A DNA stretch of 49,117 nucleotides, taken from Terriglobia bacterium (lineage in GTDB: Bacteria > Acidobacteriota > Vicinamibacteria > Vicinamibacterales > CAVVIG01). Location of the stretch: positions 1 through 49,117 of the forward strand of contig JAIQFX010000040.1 of assembly GCA_020073005.1 (NCBI GenBank), read 5' to 3'. The stretch's first letter is position 1. Each line of letters opens with the position of its first letter. The position numbers were made by a program, and so were the translations under genes. Below, piece after piece: positions 25,527 through 34,013 of the stretch. Below the pieces are notes generated by a model. That model did not search any database. It worked only from the letters and a program-made list of their open reading frames with translations, and had not been told where the DNA came from.

Positions 25527-26177
25527 ATGCGGTCGTCGCCCGTCCGTGGTGTGTGCATGGCCATCGCGCTGGCCGCGTGGATGTCCGTCTGGGCCTGCTC
25601 GAAAACGCCGGAGCCGCCGCCCGCCGCCGCAGCGCCGGTTGCCGCGCCGCCCACGTCGTCCGGCGCCGGACGCGTCGACGGCAAAGGGCCGGCGCCGGCG
25701 CCGGGCGCGTCAGTCGTCGTCGTGCTGGAGCCCAGGACGCCGCAGTCGTTTTTGCCGCAGGACGAGGTTCCCGTGATGGATCAGGTGGGACAGACGTTCT
25801 CGCCGGCGCTCCTCATCGTGCGGACCGGGCAGCCGGTGAAGTTCCGCAACAGCGACGACACGCTGCACAACGTCAACGTGAAGGAAGAGGGCACGCGCGT
25901 CCAGTCGTTCAACGTGGCCATCCCCACCGACGGCGTGTACGAGTTCACGTTCCCGCACGACGGCTTCTACCGCGTCGGCTGCGACATCCACCCGGCGATG
26001 GCGGCGTCGATCTTCGCCGCGTCGACGCCGTTCGCGGCGCTGGCCGACGGCGACGGCGGATTCTCGTTCAGCGACGTGCCGCCCGGCGCGTGGACGATCA
26101 CGATCTATTCGGCCGGACGGAAACTGCAGCGCGACGTCGACGTCAAGGGCGGCGCGACGCAGGTGACGGTCGAGTAG
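25527..26177 (+). CDS. Cupredoxin-domain lipoprotein
   Basis: 216 residues from ATG 25527. The leader ends in a lipobox SVWAC with lipidated Cys24, followed by an Ala/Pro-rich linker. The cupredoxin fold shows type 1 copper ligands His114 (TLHNV) and the Cys152-x2-His155-x2-Met158 set in GCDIHPAM. A C-terminal beta-sandwich (FSFSDVPPGAWTITIY) looks like a carboxypeptidase-regulatory-like domain. It is probably an electron carrier or copper holder on the outer face of the membrane. Its stop abuts the start of the next gene. Confidence 0.88.
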   Translation: MRSSPVRGVCMAIALAAWMSVWACSKTPEPPPAAAAPVAAPPTSSGAGRVDGKGPAPAPGASVVVVLEPRTPQSFLPQDEVPVMDQVGQTFSPALLIVRTGQPVKFRNSDDTLHNVNVKEEGTRVQSFNVAIPTDGVYEFTFPHDGFYRVGCDIHPAMAASIFAASTPFAALADGDGGFSFSDVPPGAWTITIYSAGRKLQRDVDVKGGATQVTVE

Positions 26178-27536
26178 ATGGCGGAGCCGCTGGTCCGCCT
26201 ACCGTCGGCGCGCGGCGGCGACGCGCGCGCGGCGCTGGGGATCGCGTGCGGCGCGCTCGTGCTCCGATTGCTCGTCGTCGCGCGGGGCCTGCACCTCGGA
26301 CTGTTCTCCGACATGCAGGAGTACTACGACCGCGCGGTCTACTTGCTCGATCACCATCACTTTCTTCCCGATGCCTTCCGCCCGCCCGCGTATCCGGTGC
26401 TGCTCGCGGCAGTGTTCAGCGTTTTCTCGCGGAGCCTCGCGGCCGTTCGCATCACGCAGGCGCTGCTAGGTGCGGCAGCGGCGGCGGTCACGTTTCTGCT
26501 CGCGCGACGCAGCGGCTCGCGCCGCGCGGCGATGTGCGCGGGCGTGATCGTGGCGGTGTATCCCGCATGGTGCCTTTACCCGGCCTACGTGCTGTCGGAG
26601 AACTTATTCGCGCCGCTGCTGATCATCGGCTTCTGGTTGTGGTTCCGCGACAGCCCGTCGAATGCGTTCGCCGCCGGGCTGGTGCTCGGCGCGGCGACGC
26701 TCACGCGCACCGTGGGCGTCGCGGCAATCGGCGGCATCCTCGTCGGCGAGGCCGCCACCGGCGGAGCGCAGCGACTGTCAAAGCACGCGCCCGCGCTGCT
26801 CGTGGGCTTCGTGCTGATCGTCGGCGCGTGGACCGCGCGCAACGCCGCGCTCTATCACCGGTTCGTTCCAATAGACACGAACAATGGCTACAACTTTCTC
26901 GTCGGCAACAATCCGCAGGCGACGGGTCGGCTCGAGCTCGCCGACTGGGATCGCATCCACGCGACGTACTTGAAGGGCGCGGCGACTGACGCGGAGGCGA
27001 ACGCCGTCGCGTATCGCGAGGCCGTCAGATTCATGCGCGAGCATCCGGGGCAGGCCGCGGGACTTGCCGTCCGCAAGCTCCAGTTTCTGATCGGCCTCGA
27101 AGGGCGCGAGCACGCGTGGATGTACGGCGAGCGCTACTGGGGCCGCGTGTCCACGCCGTTCATCTGGTTCTGGGGCCTCGCGCTGCTGGCGAGTTTTCCG
27201 GCGCTGCTCACCGCCGTAATCGCGGGCCTGGCGGGCGGCGCAGCGCGTGCGCGACTCGACTGCGTCTTCGTCCTGACGCTGGCGATGATGAGCGGACTGC
27301 AGCTGCTGTCGTTCGGCGAGACGCGGTTCCATCTGCCGTGGATACCGCTGCTCGCGATCGCGGCCGGTCATCTTTTCGAGCCGCGGCCCGAGCGGTACTC
27401 GCGCGTTCGTCTCGGTCTCGCCGGGGCCGCGCTGCTCTTTCTCTTCGCGACGTGGACGACGCAGTGGTCCGGCGCCTTCGCGCCCGTGCGACTCTTCGCG
27501 ACGACGCCGGGCGCGCCGCCTCGTCTTCCGTATTAG
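26178..27536 (+). CDS. GT39/ArnT-like membrane glycosyltransferase
   Basis: 452 residues with about ten membrane segments. The first periplasmic loop after TM1 has a SDMQEYYDRAVYLLDH stretch with an acidic residue and FRPPAYPVLLA, as in GT-C enzymes (PMT/ArnT type). RYALPLIP-like LRFHLPWIPLLAIAAG near the C-terminus (here GETRFHLPWIP) is another family sign. It should transfer a sugar from a polyprenyl phosphate donor to an unknown acceptor. The ATG directly follows the TAG of the lipoprotein gene, so translation is coupled. Confidence 0.82.
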   Translation: MAEPLVRLPSARGGDARAALGIACGALVLRLLVVARGLHLGLFSDMQEYYDRAVYLLDHHHFLPDAFRPPAYPVLLAAVFSVFSRSLAAVRITQALLGAAAAAVTFLLARRSGSRRAAMCAGVIVAVYPAWCLYPAYVLSENLFAPLLIIGFWLWFRDSPSNAFAAGLVLGAATLTRTVGVAAIGGILVGEAATGGAQRLSKHAPALLVGFVLIVGAWTARNAALYHRFVPIDTNNGYNFLVGNNPQATGRLELADWDRIHATYLKGAATDAEANAVAYREAVRFMREHPGQAAGLAVRKLQFLIGLEGREHAWMYGERYWGRVSTPFIWFWGLALLASFPALLTAVIAGLAGGAARARLDCVFVLTLAMMSGLQLLSFGETRFHLPWIPLLAIAAGHLFEPRPERYSRVRLGLAGAALLFLFATWTTQWSGAFAPVRLFATTPGAPPRLPY

Positions 27537-27539
27537 GCG

Positions 27540-27947
27540 CTACCGCGGGCGCTTCATGAGCAGCGTCGTGCCGTCCGCCGTCGTCCAGGCGATGCCGGTT
27601 GTCTCCCAGCCCTCCGCGCCGGCCTTCGCCAGCGTCCGTGCAGCGTCGTCTGCGTCTGTCACCCTGACCGTCTGATAGTCCCAGACGGACGGGACGAGTT
27701 GCACGCGCAGGGCGTGCGTAGATCCGCTTCCCGGCTCGCCGTTCGCCACGAGCACACGCAGCGGCGCGTCGAGCGTGGCGTCGCGCAGATTGACGGGCAC
27801 GGCTTCGGTCCGGCCGCTGTTCATCACCCAGACGCGGGCCTGCGTCATCTGTCCAGGCTGCGGCGTCAGTTGATCGGGCGCGGCGAGCATCGCTGAACCA
27901 CCAAGAAGAAGGACGACGACGCCGAGCGCGGACGCGAATGCACGCAT
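27540..27947 (-). CDS. Exported protein of unknown function
   Basis: 135 residues from ATG 27947, which has GGAGG seven bases upstream. Signal peptide RAFASALGVVVLLLGGSAML. The mature part is a small beta-rich domain (VWVMNSGRTEAVPVNLRD, TALRVQL) ending in a pattern seen in DUF4177-like proteins (WDYQTVRV, AGAEGWETTGIAW, LLMKRPR). That likeness suggests a short carbohydrate- or peptide-binding module but gives no activity. Convergent with the GT39-like gene. Confidence 0.75.
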   Translation of the reverse strand: MRAFASALGVVVLLLGGSAMLAAPDQLTPQPGQMTQARVWVMNSGRTEAVPVNLRDATLDAPLRVLVANGEPGSGSTHALRVQLVPSVWDYQTVRVTDADDAARTLAKAGAEGWETTGIAWTTADGTTLLMKRPR

Positions 27948-27966
27948 ACGGGAACCTCCAGGAAGA

Positions 27967-28010
27967 GAATGAACCACAAAGATCGCAAAGAACACAAAGA
28001 AAGCCGGAGT
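27967..28010. repeat. AACCACAAAGA-type repeat remnant
   Basis: A short AACCACAAAGATCGCAAAG run with AAAGAAC units, a known type of degenerate intergenic repeat; no second arm was found next to it. Confidence 0.5.
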
Positions 28011-28051
28011 TATGACGGCGTTGGCGGGAGATTAGCCGAGGGATTTGCGGT

Positions 28052-31000
28052 TCAGTAAAAATCGTGGGCGTCGAACTCGATCTTCGTGCCGCCCAGGCCC
28101 TGCACCTGCTCGGCGCGGATCGACGTCACGCCTTCCTGATTCTGCAGCACGCCGTCCACGATCAAGAACGGCTCTTCGATGATGACGAGGCGGTCGCGCG
28201 CGAACAGATCGGGCCGGACGATGATGTTGGCGACGCCGGTTTCGTCCTCGAGCGTGAGGAAGACGAAGCCTTTCGCCGTGCCGGGCCGCTGGCGCGTGAT
28301 GACCATGCCGGCGACGCGCACGCGCCGTCCCTGCCGCGCCGATTTCAGATCGATCGCGCGCAGGATGCCGCGCATCGCCAACTCCTCGCGCCGCAGCGCC
28401 ATCGGATGGCGGCCGATGGTCAGCCCCATGCCGGCGTAGTCGGCGACGAGGCGCTCGGATTCGGTCATGGGTTTCAACGGACAGTCAGGTGGCTGGGGGC
28501 TGGTGGCTGGGGACTGGAGAGAAGAATTAACCGCGGAGAACGCTGAGTCCGCAGAGACAGTTGTTTGGTTTTCCAAGAAACTCTCCGCGCTCTCTGCGTT
28601 CTCCGCGGTTAAATCTTCGTCGAAAAGCTCTCCGCTGGGCCGAATCGCTCGCTCGGCCTGCCAGAGCGCGGACCGGCGGTCATAGCCGAACGCGTTGAGC
28701 GCGCCGACGTCGGCGAGCGTGACGACTTCGTCGCGCCGCAGGCCCGTCCGCGCGACGAGCTCGTCGAGCGAGGAAAAGCGGCGTTGCGGTTGTAGCGCGA
28801 GCCTTTCAGGCGAGCGTGTCGTCCACTCGCACGAGCAGACGTTGCAGAACATCCCGCCTTCATCCGTCGGCTCGAGCATGGACTCATCGTCGCAGCCGCA
28901 CTTTGGGCACAGCGGTTGGCTGGCTTGCCCGCCGAAGCCGGCGAGCCGGCGAAGGCGGGTGGCTGGTGGCTGGCCACGCTCGCCTGAAAGGCTCGCGCTA
29001 CGAGACCGAGGTCCTGAAAGGCTCGCGCTACGAGACCGAGGTCCTGAAAGGCTCGCGCTACAAATCGTTCGGCCGGCTTGTTCGCGCAATCCGCTCACGT
29101 AGCGCAGGCCGAGGCGGATGCCGCCGTCGCCTTCGACCGTGCAGTTCCAGTCCGACACCTGCACGTCGATCGGATGGAACCGCACGCCGCGGCGCTGCGC
29201 GTCCTTGACGAGCGTCGCCGGATGGTAGAACCCCATCGGCTGGTTGTTGAGCAGCGCCGTGTAGAACGCCGACGGGTAATGCATCTTGAGATACGCGCTC
29301 GCGTACGCCAGCAGCGCGAAGCTCGCCGCGTGCGACTCGGGGAAGCCGTACAGCGCGAACGACGAGATCGACAGGACGATCTGATCGGCGGCGGCGCCGG
29401 CGATCCCGTTCTTCGCCATCCCCTCGCGCAGCGCGCCCTCGATCTGTTTCATCCGGCGTTCGGATCGCTTGAATCCCATCGCGCGGCGCAGATCTTCAGC
29501 CTGGCCGCCGGTGAATCCCGCGGCGACCATCGCGATCCGCAGCAGCTGCTCCTGGAACAGCGGCATGCCGAGCGTCCGCTTCAGGATCGGCTCGAGCGAC
29601 GGGTGCGCGTACTGCACGGGCTCGCGCCCCGCGCGGCGATTCAGGTACGGATGCACCATCTGGCCGACGATCGGCCCGGGCCGGATGAGCGCGACCTCGA
29701 CCACGAGATCGTAGAAGCACGACGGCTTGAGCCGCGGCAGCGTCGCCATCTGCGCGCGCGACTCGACTTGGAAGACGCCGATGGTGTCGGCCTCCTGCAG
29801 CATCTTGTAGACGGCGGGATCGTCAGCGGGAAGATGCGCGAGATCGATATGGGGACGGGTCTCGGTGAGGAGGGGACGGGTTTCCCTGTCGGACACATCG
29901 TGAGACCCGTCCCCTCGCGGCCGAGACCCGTCCCCATTCACCAGCGCGAGCGATTCCTGAATGACGGCCATCATCCCGAGTCCGAGCAGATCGACTTTCA
30001 CGATCCCCATGTCCGCGCAATCGTCCTTGTCCCACTGCACGACGACGCGGCCGGGCATGCTGGCGTTTTCGAGCGGGACGACGGCGTCGAGCTGGCCCTG
30101 GCAGATCACCATCCCGCCCGAGTGCTGGCCGAGATGCCGCGGCAGATCCTGCATCTCCTTCCACAACCGCGCGAAGTGCCGCACGCGCTCGGACTGCAGA
30201 TCGAGGCCGACGGAGGCGAGATGCCGTGGCATCGTCTCGTTCGGATCGTTGAACTCGAAGTGATTCAGGATTTTCGCGAGCCGGTCGACCTGCGTGGGAT
30301 CGAAGCCGAGCACCTTGCCCACTTCGCGCGCCGCGCTCCGCCCGCGGTACGTGATCACGTTGGCCGTCATGGCCGCGCCCAGCCGTCCGTACTTCTCGTA
30401 CACGTGCTGGATGACGCGCTCGCGCCGATCGCCGCTCGGCAGATCGAGATCGATGTCCGGCCACTCGCCGCGCTCCTCGGAGAGAAACCGCTCGAACAGC
30501 AGATCCATCCCGACCGGATCGACCGCCGTGATGCCGAGGCTGTAGCACACGGCGCTGTTGGCCGCGCTGCCGCGGCCCTGCACGAGGACGTCGTGCTGCC
30601 GGCAGAAATTGACGATGTCCCAGACGATGAGGAAGTAGCCGGCGAGGTTCAGCTTCTCGATGAGATCGAGCTCGCGCGCGATCTGCGCGCGGGCGCGGTC
30701 GTGATACGGGCGATAGCGCTCGCGCGCGCCGACCTCGGTGATCTTGCGGAGAAACGACGCCTGCGTTTCGCCGCGCGGGACGGGATAGTCCGGAAACCGG
30801 TAGCCGAGATCCGCCATCGTGTACTGCAGGCGATCGGCGAGCTCGGCCGTGCGCGCGACCGCGTCCGGCATGTCGCGGAACAATTCCGCCATGTCGCCGG
30901 GCGGCTTCAGGTACCGCTCGGCGTTGGGCGCGAGCCGCCGTCCCGCCGCGGCGAGATCGGTGTGATGGTGGATGCACGTGAGGACGTCGAAGAGCGGCCG

Positions 31001-31657
31001 CGCGGCCGGCGCCGCGAAGCGGACGCCGTTGGCCGCCACGATCGGCACGCGAAACGCGCCGGCGAGCGCGACGAGCGCGGCGTTGTCGTGCTCTTCGTCG
31101 CGCCGGCAATGGCGCTGCAGCTCGACGTACACGTTGCCGCGGCCGAACACGCCGACGAGCCGATCGACCAGCCCGCCGACGCCGTGGCGGCGGCCGTCGA
31201 GCGCGGCGCGTCCCGCGAGCGCGACGAGGCCGCCGGTCCGGCCGTCGAGTTCCTCGAGCGAGAGCGCGCCCTCGCCTTTCGGCGCGCGCAGTTTCATGCG
31301 CGTGACGAGCTGGCAGAGATTGCGGTACCCCTCCTGCGATTCGCAGAGGACCGGCAGAATGATGTTGGGCTGGTGAGGCGGGTAAGGCGGGTGGGGCTGG
31401 TGGAGAAAACGTTCTTCCCTACCTGCCTCACCCGCCCCATCCGTCCTCATCGTCAGCTCCGCGCCGATGATCGCTTTCAGACCGGCGGCGCGCGCCGCCT
31501 TGTGAAATCTCGGCGCGCCGTACACGCCGTCGCGATCGAGCAGCGCGACGGCGGGATAGCCGAGATCGGCCGCGCGATCGACGAGCGCTTCAGGAAGCGA
31601 GGCGCCTTGCAGAAAGCTGAAGGCGGAGGCTGCGTGGAGCTCGATGTAGGAGGACAC
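28052..31657 (-). CDS. dnaE2: Error-prone DNA polymerase DnaE2 with in-frame insertions
   Basis: 1201 residues, about 130-150 above the family norm. PHP-like domain (YIELHAASAFSFLQGAS) first; the polymerase core has GRGSAANSAVCYSLG, the catalytic PDIDLDLPSG pair and VKVDLLGLGMM; the C-terminus has the OB-fold (GMVITRQRPGTAKG). Four stretches are repeat-derived: about residues 69-96, 571-602, 861-954 and 1011-1056. They fall between conserved blocks. The third carries a CPKC...CNVC zinc-ribbon-like module. DnaE2 works with ImuA and ImuB in SOS mutagenesis. It starts at GTG 31657 and is last of the imuA-imuB-dinB-like-dnaE2 series. Whether the inserts affect activity is open; motifs are intact. 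Confidence 0.92.
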   Translation of the reverse strand: MSSYIELHAASAFSFLQGASLPEALVDRAADLGYPAVALLDRDGVYGAPRFHKAARAAGLKAIIGAELTMRTDGAGEAGREERFLHQPHPPYPPHQPNIILPVLCESQEGYRNLCQLVTRMKLRAPKGEGALSLEELDGRTGGLVALAGRAALDGRRHGVGGLVDRLVGVFGRGNVYVELQRHCRRDEEHDNAALVALAGAFRVPIVAANGVRFAAPAARPLFDVLTCIHHHTDLAAAGRRLAPNAERYLKPPGDMAELFRDMPDAVARTAELADRLQYTMADLGYRFPDYPVPRGETQASFLRKITEVGARERYRPYHDRARAQIARELDLIEKLNLAGYFLIVWDIVNFCRQHDVLVQGRGSAANSAVCYSLGITAVDPVGMDLLFERFLSEERGEWPDIDLDLPSGDRRERVIQHVYEKYGRLGAAMTANVITYRGRSAAREVGKVLGFDPTQVDRLAKILNHFEFNDPNETMPRHLASVGLDLQSERVRHFARLWKEMQDLPRHLGQHSGGMVICQGQLDAVVPLENASMPGRVVVQWDKDDCADMGIVKVDLLGLGMMAVIQESLALVNGDGSRPRGDGSHDVSDRETRPLLTETRPHIDLAHLPADDPAVYKMLQEADTIGVFQVESRAQMATLPRLKPSCFYDLVVEVALIRPGPIVGQMVHPYLNRRAGREPVQYAHPSLEPILKRTLGMPLFQEQLLRIAMVAAGFTGGQAEDLRRAMGFKRSERRMKQIEGALREGMAKNGIAGAAADQIVLSISSFALYGFPESHAASFALLAYASAYLKMHYPSAFYTALLNNQPMGFYHPATLVKDAQRRGVRFHPIDVQVSDWNCTVEGDGGIRLGLRYVSGLREQAGRTICSASLSGPRSRSASLSGPRSRSASLSGERGQPPATRLRRLAGFGGQASQPLCPKCGCDDESMLEPTDEGGMFCNVCSCEWTTRSPERLALQPQRRFSSLDELVARTGLRRDEVVTLADVGALNAFGYDRRSALWQAERAIRPSGELFDEDLTAENAESAESFLENQTTVSADSAFSAVNSSLQSPATSPQPPDCPLKPMTESERLVADYAGMGLTIGRHPMALRREELAMRGILRAIDLKSARQGRRVRVAGMVITRQRPGTAKGFVFLTLEDETGVANIIVRPDLFARDRLVIIEEPFLIVDGVLQNQEGVTSIRAEQVQGLGGTKIEFDAHDFY
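28486..28612. repeat. Composite repeat in dnaE2 (GGCTGGTG run plus 17-bp inverted repeat)
   Basis: A GGCTGGTGGCTGGGGACTGG run (28486-28518) is followed by perfect 17-base arms TTAACCGCGGAGAACGC (28527-28543) and its complement (28596-28612). It is translated as a LTAENAESAE-type insert. Confidence 0.85.
28792..29061. repeat. Inverted REP pair and 30-bp tandem repeats in dnaE2
   Basis: A plus-strand REP (28792-28816) and a perfect inverted REP (28977-29001) enclose 160 bases coding for the zinc-ribbon-like module. After the second REP, a 30-base unit (CCTGAAAGGCTCGCGCTAC plus CGAGACCGAGGT-type spacer) occurs at 28983, 29013 and 29043. Everything stays in the dnaE2 frame. Confidence 0.9.
29851..29935. 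repeat. GGGGACGGGTCTCGG element in dnaE2
   Basis: 85 bases with perfect 15-base terminal inverted repeats (29851-29865 and 29921-29935) and two inner partial copies. In frame, between the polymerase middle blocks. Confidence 0.9.
31367..31438. repeat. GGTGAGGCGGGT element in the PHP part of dnaE2
   Basis: Arms GGTGAGGCGGGTAAGGCGG and its imperfect complement ACCTGCCTCACCCGCC surround a short middle. Translated as a Gly/Glu then His/Pro-rich loop between GAELTMR and ILPVLCES. Confidence 0.85.
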
Positions 31658-31687
31658 GGAAGAGATCCACTACGGAAGCAAAACATT

Positions 31688-31766
31688 AACCACGGAGGAC
31701 ACTGAGGACACGGAGGTAAAACCAGTACAGGTATTCTTCTCAGTGTCCTCCGTGTCCTCCGTGGTT
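31688..31766. repeat. ACCACGGAGGACAC inverted repeat before dnaE2
   Basis: Perfect 15-base arms at 31688-31702 and 31752-31766 (AACCACGGAGGACAC and complement) lie between dinB-like and dnaE2. In the transcript this would fold into a long hairpin, which could attenuate dnaE2 or protect its message. Confidence 0.8.
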
Positions 31767-31773
31767 TTCTTCT

Positions 31774-32274
31774 TTACATGCCTTCATCGGCCGAGGGCCC
31801 GTAGATCGACGGCACGGGAATGTTGTTGAGCCGGAGGTACACGCTCAACTGGCCGCGGTGGTGAATCACGTGATTCATGACGAAGCTGCGGACGCAGACG
31901 GCGCGCGGCATCGTGAACTGCACCTTCGCGCCGGCCTTCAGCGACCAGGGCACGAAATACTCGGCGTCGCTCTTCGTCAGCGCCGCGCGCGCCTTGACGA
32001 CGTTCGCGTCGAACCACGACAGCAGCTCGGTCCGCGACTTCGCCACCTGGTTCGCCTGCTCGGGCGTCACGCTCATCACGTCGAACTCCGTCGCGTTCAT
32101 CGTCACGTCGGTCCAGCCGAGCATGTTGGCGATGTGACTGGCCAGCGCGCCCATCGACCACGATTTCTCGTGCGGCTTCCAGCCCAGCCTGTCGTCGGGC
32201 ACGCGCTCCAGGACGCGCCGGGTCGTCGCCATTTCCTGATCGAATTCTGGGAGAAGGGAATCGGTGATTGCCAT
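31774..32274 (-). CDS. DinB/YfiT-superfamily protein
   Basis: 166 residues from ATG 32274 with GGAG five bases ahead. It has the four-helix DinB pattern: N-terminal helix with LLPEFDQEMATTRRVLERVP, the first metal His in MGALASHIANMLGW, and the paired His in MNHVIHHRGQLSVYL. Members are metal-binding proteins, several of them DNA-damage-inducible in Bacillus or bacillithiol/mycothiol S-transferases; the function of this one is unknown. It is not the Y-family polymerase also called DinB. Its place between imuB and dnaE2 suggests expression with the SOS cassette. Confidence 0.88.
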   Translation of the reverse strand: MAITDSLLPEFDQEMATTRRVLERVPDDRLGWKPHEKSWSMGALASHIANMLGWTDVTMNATEFDVMSVTPEQANQVAKSRTELLSWFDANVVKARAALTKSDAEYFVPWSLKAGAKVQFTMPRAVCVRSFVMNHVIHHRGQLSVYLRLNNIPVPSIYGPSADEGM

Positions 32275-32289
32275 AAGCACTCCTTCGGT

Positions 32290-32334
32290 GAATTGGGTGA
32301 TTGGGTAATTGGGTAATTGGGTAATTGAGTGATT
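32290..32334 (+). repeat. TTGGGTAA 9-base tandem repeat
   Basis: Five imperfect units of GGGTAATTG or GGGTGATTG fill the gap between the dinB-like start and the imuB stop. Confidence 0.85.
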
Positions 32335-32337
32335 GCT

Positions 32338-33867
32338 TCAATCGGCTATCGCGTCGATGAACCAGCCCTGTCTGGCGCGATCCTGGAAAATTCTATAGAC
32401 GGCGCCGTCGGCGAGCGCGACGTCCCATTCGTCGCGATCCCACGGGGACTGGTGGCTGGTGGCTGGTGGCTGGTGACTGGCGATGGGAACGCGCTCTTCC
32501 CCACCCGGCTTACCTGCTTCACCTGCCCACCAGTCTCCAGACGTTCTCCACGGTCCCACGCACTGCGTCACCTGCCCGCCCGCGAAGCCACGGCGATCCG
32601 TCGTCACGCGCGCGGGCCGGCCGTCGACGACGGCGACGCGCGCGGGGACGGGTTGACGGCAGCGACGAAGAGCGGAGGCTAGTGGCTGGGGGCTGGGGGC
32701 TGGTGATTCAGCACAATCGAACGCAGAGACCGCAGAGTTCGCAGAGACGGAAACATTATTCACTCTGCGTTCTCCGCGATCTCTGCGTTCAACGTTGTAA
32801 TCAGTCGTGAACGGGGTCATCGCGAACGCGCCGGGCCGGTGCGAGTCGACTACGGCGGGCGCGCCGAAGCGGTCCTGCCCCATCAGCGCGCCGAGCCGCG
32901 CGAGAAGCGTCGAGAGCTGCTCGGGCGTCGGGTGCGCGCGCGTGAAGAGCGTGTGCTGCAGCACGCGGCCCGGCGTGGGATCGATGACGAGGGTGACGCG
33001 ATCGATGGCGCCGCCGGGCGGATGCGCCTCGAGGTCGAGCAGCGCGAGCGTCCGGAGCGCGCGCACGTCGCGCATCGGCGACGGCAGTTCCAGCCGGCGC
33101 GCGACGGTTTCCCGCTCTGAGCACGAGTTCGTGACGAGCCGCAGGAGGACGTGCAGCACCGCCGCCCCGCGATCGCGCCGCTCGAGACGCGTCGAGAGCG
33201 GCTCGAGGAGCCGCGTGAGCACGAACGACAGCGGCTCGAGGTCTTCGATGGGCCACTCGAGATCGAGCGACGCGTCGAATCGTTCCTCGGGCAGCGCGGG
33301 AACGAGCGGCCAGCGGTCCTCACCGCGCGCCGTCGCCTGCCACGCGAGCGCCTGCTTTCCGAGCCGCGCGGTGAGCTCGCCTGCGGGCAGCGCTGCCAGC
33401 TCGCCGAGCGTGCTGAGGCCCCAACGTTTAACCGCGGAGAGCGCAGAGGATCTACTCGGCGGGCTCTGCGGTTCAACGTGAATGCGTTCCAGAAAGTCGA
33501 TCGGAATCGGCGCGAGCGCGGCGGCTTCGTCGCCGGGCGCGACAACGGTCAATCCGGGCCGCGCGAGCGCGAGGACCATCGCGGCTGTACGCGTGGAGGC
33601 GATCGCCACGTGCGCGCGCACGCCGCGGGCCGCGAGCTCCCGGCGCACGGCGTCGCCGATCGCGCGCGCGTCGCCGAACATGCGACGGAGCCCGCTGACG
33701 TCGATCGCCACGAGATCGTCGCCGTGACACTGAAAGCGCGGCGAGAATTCGTGCGCGACGGCGGCGAGCGTGCCATCGCCAGCCGGCCGAGGCGAGCCCG
33801 GCGGCTGATAGAGGCACGCGTACGATTGCGGAGTGAGGATTGCGGATTGCGGATTGGTCTCAGGCAC
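32338..33867 (-). CDS. imuB: ImuB, Y-family polymerase-like mutasome protein
   Basis: 509 residues. After a repeat-made start (PETNPQSAILTPQS) comes the ImuB pattern: YACLYQPPG, FSPRFQCHGDDLVAIDVSGL, HVAIASTRTAAMVLA, WGLSTLGELAALP and the C-terminal GPWRTSG...WDRDEWDVALADG. The catalytic acidic residues of true Y polymerases are absent, as is usual for ImuB, which is a hub contacting DnaE2 and the clamp. Three more repeat insertions lie at about 33425-33478, 32678-32794 and 32443-32533; the last splits GPWRTSGDWW from WDRDEW, normally a few residues apart. It overlaps the end of imuA by eight bases. Confidence 0.9.
   Translation of the reverse strand: MPETNPQSAILTPQSYACLYQPPGSPRPAGDGTLAAVAHEFSPRFQCHGDDLVAIDVSGLRRMFGDARAIGDAVRRELAARGVRAHVAIASTRTAAMVLALARPGLTVVAPGDEAAALAPIPIDFLERIHVEPQSPPSRSSALSAVKRWGLSTLGELAALPAGELTARLGKQALAWQATARGEDRWPLVPALPEERFDASLDLEWPIEDLEPLSFVLTRLLEPLSTRLERRDRGAAVLHVLLRLVTNSCSERETVARRLELPSPMRDVRALRTLALLDLEAHPPGGAIDRVTLVIDPTPGRVLQHTLFTRAHPTPEQLSTLLARLGALMGQDRFGAPAVVDSHRPGAFAMTPFTTDYNVERRDRGERRVNNVSVSANSAVSAFDCAESPAPSPQPLASALRRCRQPVPARVAVVDGRPARVTTDRRGFAGGQVTQCVGPWRTSGDWWAGEAGKPGGEERVPIASHQPPATSHQSPWDRDEWDVALADGAVYRIFQDRARQGWFIDAIAD
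32443..32794. repeat. GGCTGGTG and CGCAGAGACC repeats in imuB
   Basis: GGCTGGTG run and GGTGAGGCGGGT-like piece at 32443-32533; a GGCTGGGG run plus GCAGAGACCGCAGAG arms and complement (CTCTGCGTTCTCCGCG) at 32678-32794. Both are translated in frame. Confidence 0.8.
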
Positions 33868-34013
33868 TGTGGGCCGCGACCGTGGGAAACGCCACTGCCG
33901 CCTCCTCGCGTGAATGCGCGCGAGCGCGAACGATCCGCGCCCCGACGTTCAGCCCGTCGAACACGCGGTCGCCGAACCTCAATCCGCAATCCGCATTCCG
34001 CATTCCGCATTGC
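33826..34013. repeat. AATCCGCA repeats at the imuA-imuB border
   Basis: ATTGCGGATTGCGGATTGG at about 33836-33855 forms the first codons of imuB; AATCCGCAATCCGCATTCC units at 33977-34013 are read in the last third of imuA as CGMRNADCGLRFG. Confidence 0.8.

Noticed and set aside
28983-29061. Three 30-base direct repeats, CRISPR-like in period
   Set aside because: The units are contiguous with no differing spacers, lie inside dnaE2, and are decayed REP copies.
31688-31766. Intrinsic terminator between dinB-like and dnaE2
   Set aside because: The strong stem is followed by T-rich sequence only on the plus strand, opposite to transcription; kept as a repeat instead.
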